From: Oscillospiraceae bacterium
GTDB taxonomy: Bacteria; Bacillota; Clostridia; Oscillospirales; Acutalibacteraceae
Reading direction: 5' to 3'
NCBI GenBank assembly: GCA_031267335.1
Contig: JAIRZH010000140.1
Coordinates: 1-30,067 of the forward strand
DNA: 30,067 nucleotides
Below the pieces are notes generated by a model, which was given only the letters and a program-made list of their open reading frames with translations, had not been told where the DNA came from and did not search any database. Within the stretch, counting starts at the first letter, position 1. Each line of letters begins with the position of its first letter. This document shows positions 1 through 8,206 of this stretch, piece after piece. A program made the position numbers and the translations under genes.

Positions 1-117
1 TTAGTCAGAAAAGGTATAAGATTTTCTAAATCTCATTTAATGCATAAGATTGTTGTAAGTTTAGTTATAAATTTTTGGTTTTTTGGGCGTGATTTGCCGT
101 TTTCATTTATTTTATGA
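1..117 (+). mobile_element. 3' end of an IS1-family transposase gene (cut by window edge)
   Basis: Read from base 1, the frame is open for 38 codons and ends at TGA (115-117). The peptide contains VRKGIRFSKSHLMHKIVV followed by a short hydrophobic end (INFWFF). This arrangement, a basic stretch, FSKS, then a histidine and a final hydrophobic helix, resembles the C-terminus of IS1-type DDE transposases (InsB). It would be the last part of the catalytic protein that cuts and joins element ends. Whether the gene is intact upstream cannot be seen. The family call rests on recall of the motif, not on a search. Confidence 0.5.
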
Positions 118-330
118 CATTACCCGATAGTGAAGATTTTAAAAATAAAAACTTTAAACTATTATTTCTTTCTTCTTATTTTTTTGAATTTCTAATCCTA
201 TCGAATGCACTTGGGCTAATTTTAAAAAATTTTTGCTTAATTCTAAAATTATTTTCTTGTTTATTTTTTTCCATCCGGTATTATTTTAGTTCTTAGTAAA
301 TTATAATTAATTTCATAAGAGGTTTAATGT
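118..330. other. AT-rich gap before yigZ
   Basis: A 60-codon open frame (114-296) overlaps the transposase end in another frame. Its translation is low-complexity Phe/Leu and it has no SD site, so I do not call it. The only useful signal is the AAGAGG at 317-322 that serves the next gene. Confidence 0.5.
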
Positions 331-981
331 TTGATACTTGAATATAAAACAGTTTTTGGTTCTTCTGAAGCTAAATTTATTGAAAAAAAATCAAAATTTA
401 TATCAAATTGTAGTGGAATTGAATCAGAATTAGAAATTTCTGATTTTTTAAAGAAAATTAAAAATTTTCATAAATTTGCAAAACGTAATGCTTATGCTTA
501 TAAAATTTTTCAAGATTTAAATTTAGAAAATAATGAATATTTTATAAATAAATGCTCGGATGATGGAGAGCCAAACAGAACTGCAGGAATTCAAATTTTA
601 AATTCGATTAATATTTCAGAATTAAAAAATGTTATTATTACAGTATCACGTTATTTTGGTGGAATACTGTTTGGCGTTGGTGGGCTTTCACGTGCGTATA
701 GATATTCTAGTGAATTAGCTATTTCTAAAAGTAAAATAATTACTAAAAAATTATGCACAATTTTAAATTTAAATATTGATTATATAAAATTTGATAAAAT
801 TCAAAATATTATTAATTCTTCATTTTGTATTGTTTTAAATAAAAATTATACTCAAAATGTTAATTTAGAAATCGCTGTAATAAAAAATTATTACAAAAAA
901 TTTTTAAATTTAATTTCAGAAAAAATTGGTTCAGAGGTTAAACCCAAATTTTTAAAAGAAGCTTATATGAATTTTAATTAA
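331..981 (+). CDS. yigZ: YigZ/IMPACT family protein
   Basis: A 216-residue protein of the UPF0029/IMPACT family. These are two-domain proteins with an N-terminal domain of ribosomal S5 domain-2-like fold and a smaller C-terminal domain. Their bacterial role is not settled; the eukaryotic relative IMPACT modulates the Gcn2 stress kinase. The family signature is clear: SDDGEPNRTAG at residues 76-86 and SRYFGGILFGVGGLSRAY at 106-123. Length is normal (about 200-215). The start is TTG at 331, eight bases after AAGAGG. An ATG at 327 is out of frame and too close to that SD site. The C-terminal half is Lys/Asn-rich in keeping with the AT bias. It stands alone, followed by 150 bp without genes. Confidence 0.9.
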   Translation: MILEYKTVFGSSEAKFIEKKSKFISNCSGIESELEISDFLKKIKNFHKFAKRNAYAYKIFQDLNLENNEYFINKCSDDGEPNRTAGIQILNSINISELKNVIITVSRYFGGILFGVGGLSRAYRYSSELAISKSKIITKKLCTILNLNIDYIKFDKIQNIINSSFCIVLNKNYTQNVNLEIAVIKNYYKKFLNLISEKIGSEVKPKFLKEAYMNFN

Positions 982-1131
982 TTTTTTTGAGATTATTTAT
1001 ATTTGAATGTATATAGAGAAACGCTAATCGACGTTAAATGCACCAAAGATGTCCAAAATTGCCTAATAATTTATAATTTGATTTAATAATAACAAGTTCT
1101 TAATCAATTTCACAAGGTGAATTAATCTAAA
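982..1131. other. Short gap with a possible decayed repeat
   Basis: AT-rich sequence between yigZ and tadA. The stretch around 1036-1070 (CCAAAGATGTCCAAAATTGC) loosely resembles the degenerate repeat seen near 4941-5000 and 9246-9305. A weak SD-like AAGGTGA lies about 12 bases before the tadA ATG. Confidence 0.3.
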
Positions 1132-1578
1132 ATGTATTCAAATTTTATGAAAATTGCTTTAGAGTTAGCGCAAAAATCAGCTGATGAATTCGAAGTTCCC
1201 GTAGGGGCAGTTATTGTTAAAGATGAAAAAATTTTAGCTACAGGAAGAAATACCCAAGAAAAATCATGCAATGCTTTAATGCATGCAGAAATTATCGCAA
1301 TTAACAAAGCTTGCAAAAACTTAAATTCGTGGAGATTATTTAATTGTGAAATTTTCGTAACACTTGAGCCGTGCTCAATGTGTGCGGGAGCAATAATTAA
1401 TTCAAGAATTAAACGACTTATTTTCGGTGCACACAATCCAAAATTTGGCGCTGTTGGTTCTGTCGTGAATCTTTTTGATATGTCGTTTAATCATAAACCT
1501 GAAATAATAAGTGGAGTATTAGAAAAAGAAAGCAAAAAACTTCTTATTGATTTTTTTCACTTTTGTAGAAATAAATAA
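1132..1578 (+). CDS. tadA: tRNA-specific adenosine deaminase TadA
   Basis: A 148-residue zinc deaminase that converts adenosine-34 of tRNA-Arg(ACG) to inosine, allowing decoding of CGU/CGC/CGA. The zinc and catalytic signatures of the cytidine/deoxycytidylate deaminase fold are complete: HAE at residues 51-53 (zinc His and proton-shuttling Glu) and PCSMC at 80-84 (two zinc Cys). GAHNPKFGAVGS follows as in TadA, which separates it from free-nucleoside deaminases. Length matches TadA (about 150-165). Start is ATG at 1132. No neighbour suggests an operon. Confidence 0.95.
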   Translation: MYSNFMKIALELAQKSADEFEVPVGAVIVKDEKILATGRNTQEKSCNALMHAEIIAINKACKNLNSWRLFNCEIFVTLEPCSMCAGAIINSRIKRLIFGAHNPKFGAVGSVVNLFDMSFNHKPEIISGVLEKESKKLLIDFFHFCRNK

Positions 1579-2223
1579 AAATCAAAAACTTGCTTTTATT
1601 AAATTAAACCAAAATACAAATTTTTAGATAATTTTAAGCATGTTTGGCTAGTGATGAGCAAGGAAAATAAACAAAAATATGCTAAAAAATTGCCAAAGGG
1701 AATATCAATAATTTAATGTAAATAGTTTTTTTAAAAATTAGAATAGTAAATTGCCCGAATATCACACCCCAATTCGGAATCGGTAAATTCCATTTTTTGA
1801 CTTCTTATATTGAAAGATATATCGATTTTTTAAAGCATCATCGCTATTCTTTATATTTTATTGCCGAACTTCTGTATTTTGCATTATAAGACATGTTTGT
1901 TCTTGTAAAATATTTTATAAGTTATTTTCAAGTTTTTCTTTTAATCAGTTGTACAGTCTCTTTTTCTAAAACCGATTTCTTCATTGCAAAACCTCTTGTT
2001 TTTCTTTTCTGTATAATCCTCCTGTATATTAGAATTCTCAACGTAATTACATCTGTATTATTTGCACAGATATCTTTGTTTTTTCTGTGAAATCCATATC
2101 TCACTTTTTTGCCATGACATTTCAGATAAATGTTTTTTCCTTACAATATTTTCGTTGTTTCATTTTAATTTAGCGATGCCTGAATCTATACTGCTTAAAA
2201 ATATTCAGATTTAAGATATAAAA
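1579..2223. other. Gene-poor interval of about 645 bp with decayed sequence
   Basis: No convincing intact gene. The forward ORF at 1893-2090 is a hydrophobic low-complexity translation lacking an SD site and lies over what looks like minus-strand remains. The segment at about 1735-1893 holds a probable transposase remnant (listed separately). Around 1640-1705 there is a loose match to the degenerate repeat of 4941-5000. Confidence 0.45.
1735..1893 (-). pseudogene. Probable remnant of an IS630-type transposase N-terminus
   Basis: On the minus strand an ATG at 1893 opens MSYNAKYRSSAIKYKE, then hits in-frame stops. Further along the same frame come EVKKWN-like residues. A basic MSY-x-x-KYR-x-x-x-I-x-YKE opening followed by a helix-turn-helix ending in KKW resembles the N-terminal DNA-binding part of IS630/Tc1-mariner transposases. 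At least three in-frame stops and probable frameshifts show it is dead. This is a motif-level guess. It matters because the short TA-flanked elements in this window would need that kind of transposase. Confidence 0.35.
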
Positions 2224-2814
2224 TTAAAAAACTAATTGTTGAATAATATATTTATATATTTTTTCTGGGTTTTTCTGAAAATTATCACGAATTAAAATCG
2301 CTTGTTCTAATTCAGGAGCGAATATACTCATCGACATAAGATTAAAATTTCCGCCTGAAATATTGCAAATCACTGTATAGCCATTATCTGTTTTTTCAAT
2401 TTTAGTTTTATTTTCTTTTTTTTTGCGCGAAATTTCAATAAAACTCTCTATTTTTTGTGTTATTTTTTGTATTATACTTAGCGGAAGATTATTAAACAAA
2501 CCTTCAGAAATTGCTTTGCCTTGAGAAGTAACTTTAAATTTTCCATTTTCAAGCTCTAAAATTTTATCTTCAACAAGTTTTGAAATAACATCGGTAATAT
2601 CAAAATAATTTGCTACACCACACGTTTGAATTGTTGAAACTATAACATTTTTGTCAACAGGCGAGCCGGCTATATCACAAATATAGCATATTAGAATTTT
2701 TATATCTTTACGTAAATGTAAATTAACTGATGTCTTATCAAAAAAAACATCACTGTTAAAACATGAATTACTAGAAGATTTTTTATAAATGATATTATCC
2801 TTTTTATTTGTCAA
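2224..2814 (-). CDS. DUF4364 family protein (winged-helix regulator-like)
   Basis: A 196-residue protein matching the DUF4364 family, found mainly in Clostridia. A predicted winged-helix part spans about residues 30-110 (LHLRKDIKILICYICD, then a turn and IVSTIQTCG, ending in a GKFKVTSQGKAISEGLF wing). An alpha/beta C-terminal part about 110-196 includes GYTVICNISGGNFNLMSMSI. It is probably a transcription regulator, but the family has no agreed target. The only in-frame start I see is TTG at 2814, with no clear SD site. It lies 22 bp after the mscS-like gene on the same strand, so the two are probably co-transcribed and perhaps translationally coupled. Confidence 0.8.
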   Translation of the reverse strand: MTNKKDNIIYKKSSSNSCFNSDVFFDKTSVNLHLRKDIKILICYICDIAGSPVDKNVIVSTIQTCGVANYFDITDVISKLVEDKILELENGKFKVTSQGKAISEGLFNNLPLSIIQKITQKIESFIEISRKKKENKTKIEKTDNGYTVICNISGGNFNLMSMSIFAPELEQAILIRDNFQKNPEKIYKYIIQQLVF

Positions 2815-2836
2815 AAATATTGATTTAATAAATATT

Positions 2837-3649
2837 TTATACTATTATAATATTATCGGAAATTTCAAAACTGATATTTTCGATATTCATTTTTTTAAAT
2901 TGTGTTTCCATAAAGCGATTAAGCGAATCGATTGTTGATTTTGAGTTATGTTTGTATGTCCAAATCGTTAAATTAATTTCAGATTTTTCATTTTCATTAG
3001 ATGTAAATCGAAATCCAGAAGGAGGGTTGCTCAAAATTTTATTCTCTGGAATTAGAACATAGTACTCAAAAGCACGTTCAATTTCTTTAATTTTTTTAAC
3101 GTTCTTTAAATTATACTTAAAATTAAAATAACACAAATTCCAAGTACTTTCGCGAATAATTACAGAGGAAATTAATTTTGAATTCGGCACAACTACAGTT
3201 TCTTTATTATCATTCAATAGTATAGTGAACATTGTTTCTATTCTTATTACTATACCTTCAAACTGGCCTGATTTGATTTTATCACCTATATGAATTTGTT
3301 TACTTAATACCACTAGTATCCCGGATGCTAAATTAGCGATATTATCTTTAAGCGCTAAACCAATAGCTAAAAACGACGCACTAATTGCTGCTATAACAGA
3401 TAAAACATCTATTTTAAGTGCAGATAAAACTAAGACGGCGATTAAAATCGAAAGCAAAAACTTCATTAAAGAATCTAATATTGAAACAAAACCACTATCG
3501 GCATTGGATTTAAGCAAAAACATAATCAAAATTTTGCTTATTCTATTAATCATCAATAAGCCTAATGCCAAAATCAGAGCAGCAATGATTAAATTTTTTC
3601 CATATACATTAAAAAAATCTAGACCAATTGCTAATAAATTAGATAACAA
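2837..3649 (-). CDS. mscS: Small-conductance mechanosensitive channel (MscS family)
   Basis: A 270-residue membrane protein that releases solutes on hypo-osmotic shock. Three hydrophobic segments lie at about residues 16-36, 58-82 and 86-118. The third carries the pore-helix signature LAIGLALKDNIANLASGIL. A beta domain follows with IHIGDKIKSGQFEGIV and VVVPNSKLISSVI (PNS-x-x motif typical of the family), then an alpha/beta C-terminal domain. Length matches minimal MscS (about 270-290). Start is TTG at 3649, about four bases after GAGGTGA on the minus strand. It heads a two-gene unit with the DUF4364 gene and is divergent from the surface-protein gene at 3709, 59 bp away. Confidence 0.9.
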   Translation of the reverse strand: MLSNLLAIGLDFFNVYGKNLIIAALILALGLLMINRISKILIMFLLKSNADSGFVSILDSLMKFLLSILIAVLVLSALKIDVLSVIAAISASFLAIGLALKDNIANLASGILVVLSKQIHIGDKIKSGQFEGIVIRIETMFTILLNDNKETVVVPNSKLISSVIIRESTWNLCYFNFKYNLKNVKKIKEIERAFEYYVLIPENKILSNPPSGFRFTSNENEKSEINLTIWTYKHNSKSTIDSLNRFMETQFKKMNIENISFEISDNIIIV

Positions 3650-3708
3650 AAAATCACCTCAAGATTGATTTTGGGATTAAATTATTATTTTTGCAAGGAG
3701 TTTGAAAA

Positions 3709-4728
3709 ATGAGATTAATCATATCAATTATTTTTATTTTAATTTTTGAATTTTATGTTAGTGCTTTAGAAATTAAAATAATTACCCCTGAATTCGTGAA
3801 CTGTGGCGATAAAATTCCAGTTAAAATTATAGCATATTCCGATGAATCAGTAATATTAAATTCTTTAGATATAATTTTAAATTTTAATAAAAAAATAGCT
3901 CGTATAATAAAAAAATATTTTAAAAACGATAATTTTATGATCAAAAGCAGTGAAAATGAAAATGAAATTAAATTCAATCTTAAAAATAAAAAGAAAATTT
4001 TAGTTAACAATCAAGAAACTGAAATATTAAATTTCGATTTAACAACAAAAAAATTAAAAAATGATATTTTGTTAAACTTTAGTTTCGAAAATGTATATTT
4101 TGGAAATAACCAAGAAATTAAAATCAATAATTTACAAAAAATTATTTCTACAGATTTTGAAAAATGTTTTCTCGCAAACATTTTGCCTTCAATAGGCAAT
4201 TTATTTCCTAAATTTTTACCGGAAATTTTAGAATATAAAATCGAAGTTCCTTCCGATACAAAATTTATAGAATTTAAAACTATTGGAAATTCAGGCGATG
4301 AAAAAATTAAAATTAATAGAAAAAAACTAGCAAAAGCAGGCAATCAAACTAGAATTAACATAGAAGTTTCTAAAAATAATTCAAAAAGTATATACACATT
4401 AAACGTGTTTAGAAAATCTGACACAAAAAAAATATATAACAAAAAAAATATAAAAACTGATGTTAAGAAAAGTAAAATTCAAAATAAAAATATAAAATTA
4501 TCCGATAAAGATACAATTCCCGAAAGCGAACTAAAAGATGGCGTAGATGATTTAAGCGAAGAAATGATAACTGAAGAAATCCAGAATATCCCTAATAATA
4601 AAAATAATTTTAAAAATTATTTTGGAATATGTTCAGGTATAATTATTTCTCTTGGGATAATTTATGAATGGTTTTTACATTTTAAAAAGAAAAAATCAGA
4701 AGAAAAAAACGAGCAATTTATTGATTAA
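3709..4728 (+). CDS. Membrane-anchored surface protein with cohesin-like and cadherin-like domains
   Basis: A 339-residue secreted protein. An N-terminal signal segment (about residues 1-19) is followed by a beta-rich part (20-150) shaped like a cohesin domain: alternating strands such as IKIITPEFVNCGDKIPVKI and SLDIILNFNKKIARII. Residues about 155-238 resemble a cadherin-like beta-sandwich (PF12733 type): FLPEILEYKIEVPSDTKFIE through SIYTLNVFR. A charged Lys/Asp/Glu linker (240-300) precedes a single transmembrane helix (about 304-325) and a short Lys-rich cytoplasmic end. It is probably a surface binding or adhesion protein. Start is ATG at 3709, after GCAAGGAG. The cohesin call is structural guesswork; the beta-sandwich repeat is firmer. 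Confidence 0.65.
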   Translation: MRLIISIIFILIFEFYVSALEIKIITPEFVNCGDKIPVKIIAYSDESVILNSLDIILNFNKKIARIIKKYFKNDNFMIKSSENENEIKFNLKNKKKILVNNQETEILNFDLTTKKLKNDILLNFSFENVYFGNNQEIKINNLQKIISTDFEKCFLANILPSIGNLFPKFLPEILEYKIEVPSDTKFIEFKTIGNSGDEKIKINRKKLAKAGNQTRINIEVSKNNSKSIYTLNVFRKSDTKKIYNKKNIKTDVKKSKIQNKNIKLSDKDTIPESELKDGVDDLSEEMITEEIQNIPNNKNNFKNYFGICSGIIISLGIIYEWFLHFKKKKSEEKNEQFID

Positions 4729-4745
4729 CATAAATTTTATTGTTA

Positions 4746-4911
4746 GAGCCTGTCTAATATTTCTAAGCAATACAGATTTAACGATAAAATTTTTAAAATT
4801 CAAAGCGTGAGGAAAGCAAATACTGACGTATTTAACTGACGAACAATACAGAATTTTTAAAAATTTTAACTAAAATACGTGCCACTCCAGAAGAGATAAT
4901 CAGATAGGCCC
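4746..4911 (+). mobile_element. Family B MITE-like element, copy B1
   Basis: About 166 bp. It begins GAGCCTGTCTAATATTTC and ends with a degenerate inverse (AGATAGGCCC). TA precedes the left end (4744-4745), and TTA follows the right end. The interior (CTGACGTATTTAACTGACG, flanked by AAATTTTTAAAATT tracts) matches the copies at 9308, 16108 and 26411. There is no coding capacity. It begins 17 bp after the stop of the surface-protein gene. Confidence 0.7.
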
Positions 4912-5054
4912 TTAGAACCTATCTTCTTGGTTGACGCCAAGCAAAGAAAAATAAGCAAAAAATGCCAAAAATTGTCAAAAGCTATATTTGGGGGCTTTTT
5001 GGAGACAGATTCTAACTCTAAATATGCGCTGCTTTAGAAATATTGGTCAGGCTC
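4912..5054. repeat. Degenerate repeat plus the right end of another family B element
   Basis: 4941-5000 carries AAAAAATGCCAAAAATTGTC and neighbours, loosely repeated near 9246-9305 and 20300-20370. From about 5017 to 5054 the sequence ends AAATATTGGTCAGGCTC, the same right end as family B, and is followed by TA at 5055-5056. That TA plus the element's terminal base makes the TAG stop of the downstream minus-strand gene. Confidence 0.5.
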
Positions 5055-7948
5055 TAAATATCGAATATATCGCTTGAAGATAAATTTTGTACTTTTTGTT
5101 CGCAAACGTTAAGATAATACAGTGCTGCTTTATCATCAGAATTTTGTTGTAACACATCAGCAAACAGATTTCTCGCTGTTTCAAAGTCGCCGTTTAAGAA
5201 ATTATTAATTGCTTTTTCGAAGGTTTCTTTAGTGCCTATATAAAGTTCTTTTTTTGGCACATCAACCGAATCGATTATTTCATAAATTTTGACCCAACTC
5301 GTTCCGGCTACATCTCGGAATTTCCCCAAAAACCTGTAAGCTATAGAAGATTCTTGAGAAACTTGTTTTATTATCGATTCAGTTGCAACAAGATTCACGC
5401 CAAACTTATTAATATTTATATCTATTTTTATCAATCTTAAAAATTCATCAGAAACCACGGAAATCCCACGTCTGACGTTATCGCCTATAATTCCTATCAA
5501 AGCATCGCCAAACCCTAGGCCTAGACGCATATTTTCTTTAATTTTAGGATGAATTTTTGCTTCGAAAATCTGAAATGCCACGGTCACAGCATCTTTCGGA
5601 CTTGTCGGAAAAAGAATCATAGCTCCTAAATTTGAAAAATTTTGTATAATTCCGCGCCCTGATTCAATGATTTTAAAAATATTTTCATAACTTTCTTGGA
5701 GTGCGTTAAACATGAAATTTTCAAAATTTTCTTGTGTATTGCGAACAGGCGCAATGTTAAAAGTTATATATAACATCGAAAGTTCACTTAATTTTTTTTC
5801 ATTAATCTTTACTTGAGTGATTTTTTCTTTTCCGGTTAAACTTAATAGCTCCTTTGGGACAAATCTAAGATATTTACTGTTTAAATCTATAAGATTATCG
5901 GTATACTTTTCTAATCTACTAGACATTTCATTAAATGTTGAAGCAATATCGCTTAATTCATTATTTGCATGAATGGTTACTCGTGTTTTCCAACGGCCAT
6001 TTATCATAGAGTCAAGCCCTTTGCCAAGTTTGCGCAAAGGATAAAGTGCGAATATTATTATTATACATAGATATAAAAATACCAAAATTGTTGTTGCGCC
6101 TATTATTAATGAATGCTTAATTAAAATTTTTAAAAGTTCGTCTTTCACATGAATTTTTTCATCAATAAAATTTCCAACAAATCCTACAATTCTTCCATTA
6201 CTATTTGATATTGGGGCAAAAGATGCAGAAAGTCCGCCATGAACATCTTTGAACTTTGCAAAAGCTATTTTTTCTTCTCCATTTCTTAATTTATCCCAAA
6301 TAGAATATAAATTGGTTATTTCGTTTGTTTCCAAAAAACAATCTATTAATGAAATTTCAGCAGGCACCATGTCTGGATTAGCGAATTTAAGTTCTGAATA
6401 AGATTTTGATTTACCCAAATATCTGTTATCTATAGCTGAGTAAAGCTGATTGCCTTTAGCAACATATAAAACTACATAATCGCTTATATCACTAATTTTA
6501 TCGTTTAAATCCACATAAGAAGCTTTAAGAGAAATATCTGTTTTAGCATATTCTGGCGACATATAATTAGAAGGCGCTGCTAGATTTTCTAATAAGTTTC
6601 CATCGATTTTTTCTGAAAGAATTTTTGTCCAGACGTTTTGTGAATTATTTAAAAATTTGCTATAATTACTTGACGAATCTAGATAAGTAACAAAAATTAA
6701 CGCAAACATAACGATCAAAAAAAATGGTAGAAATAACCCTGTTATGCGAATCGCTAACGATACTCTTTTTAATGCTCTTTTAGATATACTCCAAATTATC
6801 AAAGTAGCAAGAATTAAAGCGATTGTGCCAGCAAACGTATAAATTAGCCCCCAAGGGAAAAAAGCATATCTTAAGTTAGAAGTTACGTAATTCGTAGTAC
6901 TAAGTCTTGCATGGAATGAATTTTCGAAATTTTTAGAAGCAGCATAAAAATCATCTACATCAATAGCACGAATTCGTCTTAAATCTTTGATTTTCAAATC
7001 ATCGATTTTTAAAGAATCTTCAAGTGAATAAATCGGAGTAACATTAATACTTTTTGTGTTTAGCTTATAGAAAGTGCCAGTTAAAACATCGGTAAAATAA
7101 ATATTATCTAATTTATCTATAGACATTGAAACAATAGAATTTTCAAAATTTGGTAAAATTGAGCGCAAATCAACAGTTTTACCATCGGTATCGACAGATA
7201 AAAAATCTCCACGTTTAGTTGTATAAAATAATTTTCCACTCGAAATTACAGAAACATCGTTTGCCCATTCAGCTTCTGCTTCTTGCAAATTTGCCGGTGG
7301 ATTAACATTAAATGAATAATCTTTTGAAGGACTTTCATCGACATATGGATTAATTGTTACTATATCAAATCTATTTTTTTCAGCTCCAATAACAACTAGC
7401 TTTTGATCTACTATTTGTAGTTTTCGTATATATCCGACCGTTGACATATTCCCTGTAGAAACAAAATCAAACAATATAACTTGTTTAATTTTTACACCAT
7501 TCGAATCATACATTAATACTGTTTCTTTAGCGATCGGGTAAGAATCCGGAGTCGAAACCACTGCATTTGTGTATCTTGATTCACAAACAAGATAAATATT
7601 GCCTTTTAAATCGACTTCGATATTTCTATAAGCGGCTGATGATTCGTTATCGGTTGCTTCCAAGTAATTTTCGAATTTAACAATACCGTTTTTGTCTATT
7701 TTTGTAATTTTATATTGATTTGAATCTTTTTTTACACTTAAAGAATAAACATTTCCAGATGCATCCATATTTGAGCCTAAAAATGTTCCTAAATTCGGCT
7801 TATAATATTTAGCTTGAACAAAAAACGCTAATAAAAAACTAAAGACCAAAAACATAACCTGCCGAAACCATCGGCTTCGAATTATTTTTTCAACTTTGAT
7901 TTTTTTAACTTTGCTAATCTTTTTTTTCAAATTATCCGCCTCGCTCAT
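5054..7948 (-). CDS. Multi-domain membrane sensor with HAMP and degenerate class III cyclase domain
   Basis: About 964 residues. Order: transmembrane helix (about 28-48); a beta-propeller-like extracytoplasmic region with repeated DxxGNxY blades (60-365); two helices (about 372-396, 406-430); an extracytoplasmic Cache-like region (431-615); a fourth helix (about 625-648); HAMP (650-705, ending NELSDIASTFNEMSSRLEKY); a class III adenylyl/guanylyl cyclase homology domain (about 725-900); and a TPR-like tail (FLNGDFETARNLFADVL). The cyclase domain keeps LGLGFGDALIGIIGDNVRRG. However, the positions of both metal-binding aspartates read LYITFNIAP and NFSNLGAMILF, so catalysis is doubtful and a sensing or docking role is more likely. 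I chose ATG at 7948; an upstream TTG (7978) lies inside a hairpin loop. The TAG stop uses the first base of a family B element. Confidence 0.8.
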   Translation of the reverse strand: MSEADNLKKKISKVKKIKVEKIIRSRWFRQVMFLVFSFLLAFFVQAKYYKPNLGTFLGSNMDASGNVYSLSVKKDSNQYKITKIDKNGIVKFENYLEATDNESSAAYRNIEVDLKGNIYLVCESRYTNAVVSTPDSYPIAKETVLMYDSNGVKIKQVILFDFVSTGNMSTVGYIRKLQIVDQKLVVIGAEKNRFDIVTINPYVDESPSKDYSFNVNPPANLQEAEAEWANDVSVISSGKLFYTTKRGDFLSVDTDGKTVDLRSILPNFENSIVSMSIDKLDNIYFTDVLTGTFYKLNTKSINVTPIYSLEDSLKIDDLKIKDLRRIRAIDVDDFYAASKNFENSFHARLSTTNYVTSNLRYAFFPWGLIYTFAGTIALILATLIIWSISKRALKRVSLAIRITGLFLPFFLIVMFALIFVTYLDSSSNYSKFLNNSQNVWTKILSEKIDGNLLENLAAPSNYMSPEYAKTDISLKASYVDLNDKISDISDYVVLYVAKGNQLYSAIDNRYLGKSKSYSELKFANPDMVPAEISLIDCFLETNEITNLYSIWDKLRNGEEKIAFAKFKDVHGGLSASFAPISNSNGRIVGFVGNFIDEKIHVKDELLKILIKHSLIIGATTILVFLYLCIIIIFALYPLRKLGKGLDSMINGRWKTRVTIHANNELSDIASTFNEMSSRLEKYTDNLIDLNSKYLRFVPKELLSLTGKEKITQVKINEKKLSELSMLYITFNIAPVRNTQENFENFMFNALQESYENIFKIIESGRGIIQNFSNLGAMILFPTSPKDAVTVAFQIFEAKIHPKIKENMRLGLGFGDALIGIIGDNVRRGISVVSDEFLRLIKIDININKFGVNLVATESIIKQVSQESSIAYRFLGKFRDVAGTSWVKIYEIIDSVDVPKKELYIGTKETFEKAINNFLNGDFETARNLFADVLQQNSDDKAALYYLNVCEQKVQNLSSSDIFDI

Positions 7949-7954
7949 CTTAAG

Positions 7955-8003
7955 TTTAATTTGTGCAAAAATTTTCAATCAAAACTATTTTGCACAAATT
8001 AAA
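7955..8003. promoter_or_regulatory. Perfect 16-bp inverted repeat between divergent genes
   Basis: Left arm 7955-7970 (TTTAATTTGTGCAAAA) and right arm 7988-8003 (TTTTGCACAAATTAAA) are exact reverse complements separated by 17 bp. In the minus-strand transcript it would fold into a long hairpin ending six bases before the ATG of the sensor gene. It also lies about 60 bp upstream of the forward promoter at 8062. It could be an operator for a dimeric regulator or an mRNA structure controlling the sensor's translation. Confidence 0.6.
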
Positions 8004-8061
8004 TATTATAATTTAAAATATTATAAAAAATTAGTTTAAAATAACCAATTCAAATTAGTAT

Positions 8062-8090
8062 TTGATTTTAAAATCTGTTAATTATACAAT
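8062..8090 (+). promoter_or_regulatory. Putative sigma-A promoter of the leader/coiled-coil locus
   Basis: TTGATT at 8062-8067 and TACAAT at 8085-8090, with 17 bp between them. It sits about 36 bp before the leader ATG at 8126. The paralogous locus at 29920 has a similarly placed promoter. Confidence 0.5.
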
Positions 8091-8125
8091 TCCACAAGGT
8101 TTTTTTATTTTTCAGGAGTGCTTCA

Positions 8126-8206
8126 ATGAACAAAAACTGTTTAGAAGATCTCGCCAAAGAAAAGAGAGAATTCAGGAGTTTTCGACTTGTTAATAAAAAG
8201 AATTAA
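8126..8206 (+). CDS. 26-residue leader ORF overlapping the next gene
   Basis: ATG at 8126 follows a good SD site (CAGGAG, 8113-8118, seven bases before it). It encodes MNKNCLEDLAKEKREF then RSFRLVNKKN and stops at TAA 8204-8206, 17 bases beyond the TTG start (8187) of the next gene and in a different frame. The second gene's SD site (8173-8178) lies inside this ORF in nearly the same context (TTCAGGAGT) as the first. The same layout recurs at 29920-30012 with a peptide alignable at both ends, so it looks conserved rather than accidental. Translational coupling or control is the likely role. The peptide itself matches nothing I know. Confidence 0.5.
   Translation: MNKNCLEDLAKEKREFRSFRLVNKKN

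Noticed and set aside
114..296. 60-codon forward ORF after the IS1-like end
   Set aside because: Low-complexity Phe/Leu translation, no SD site, and overlaps the transposase frame.
1893..2090. 65-codon hydrophobic forward ORF
   Set aside because: No SD site, biased composition from AT-rich DNA, and its 5' end lies over a probable minus-strand transposase remnant.
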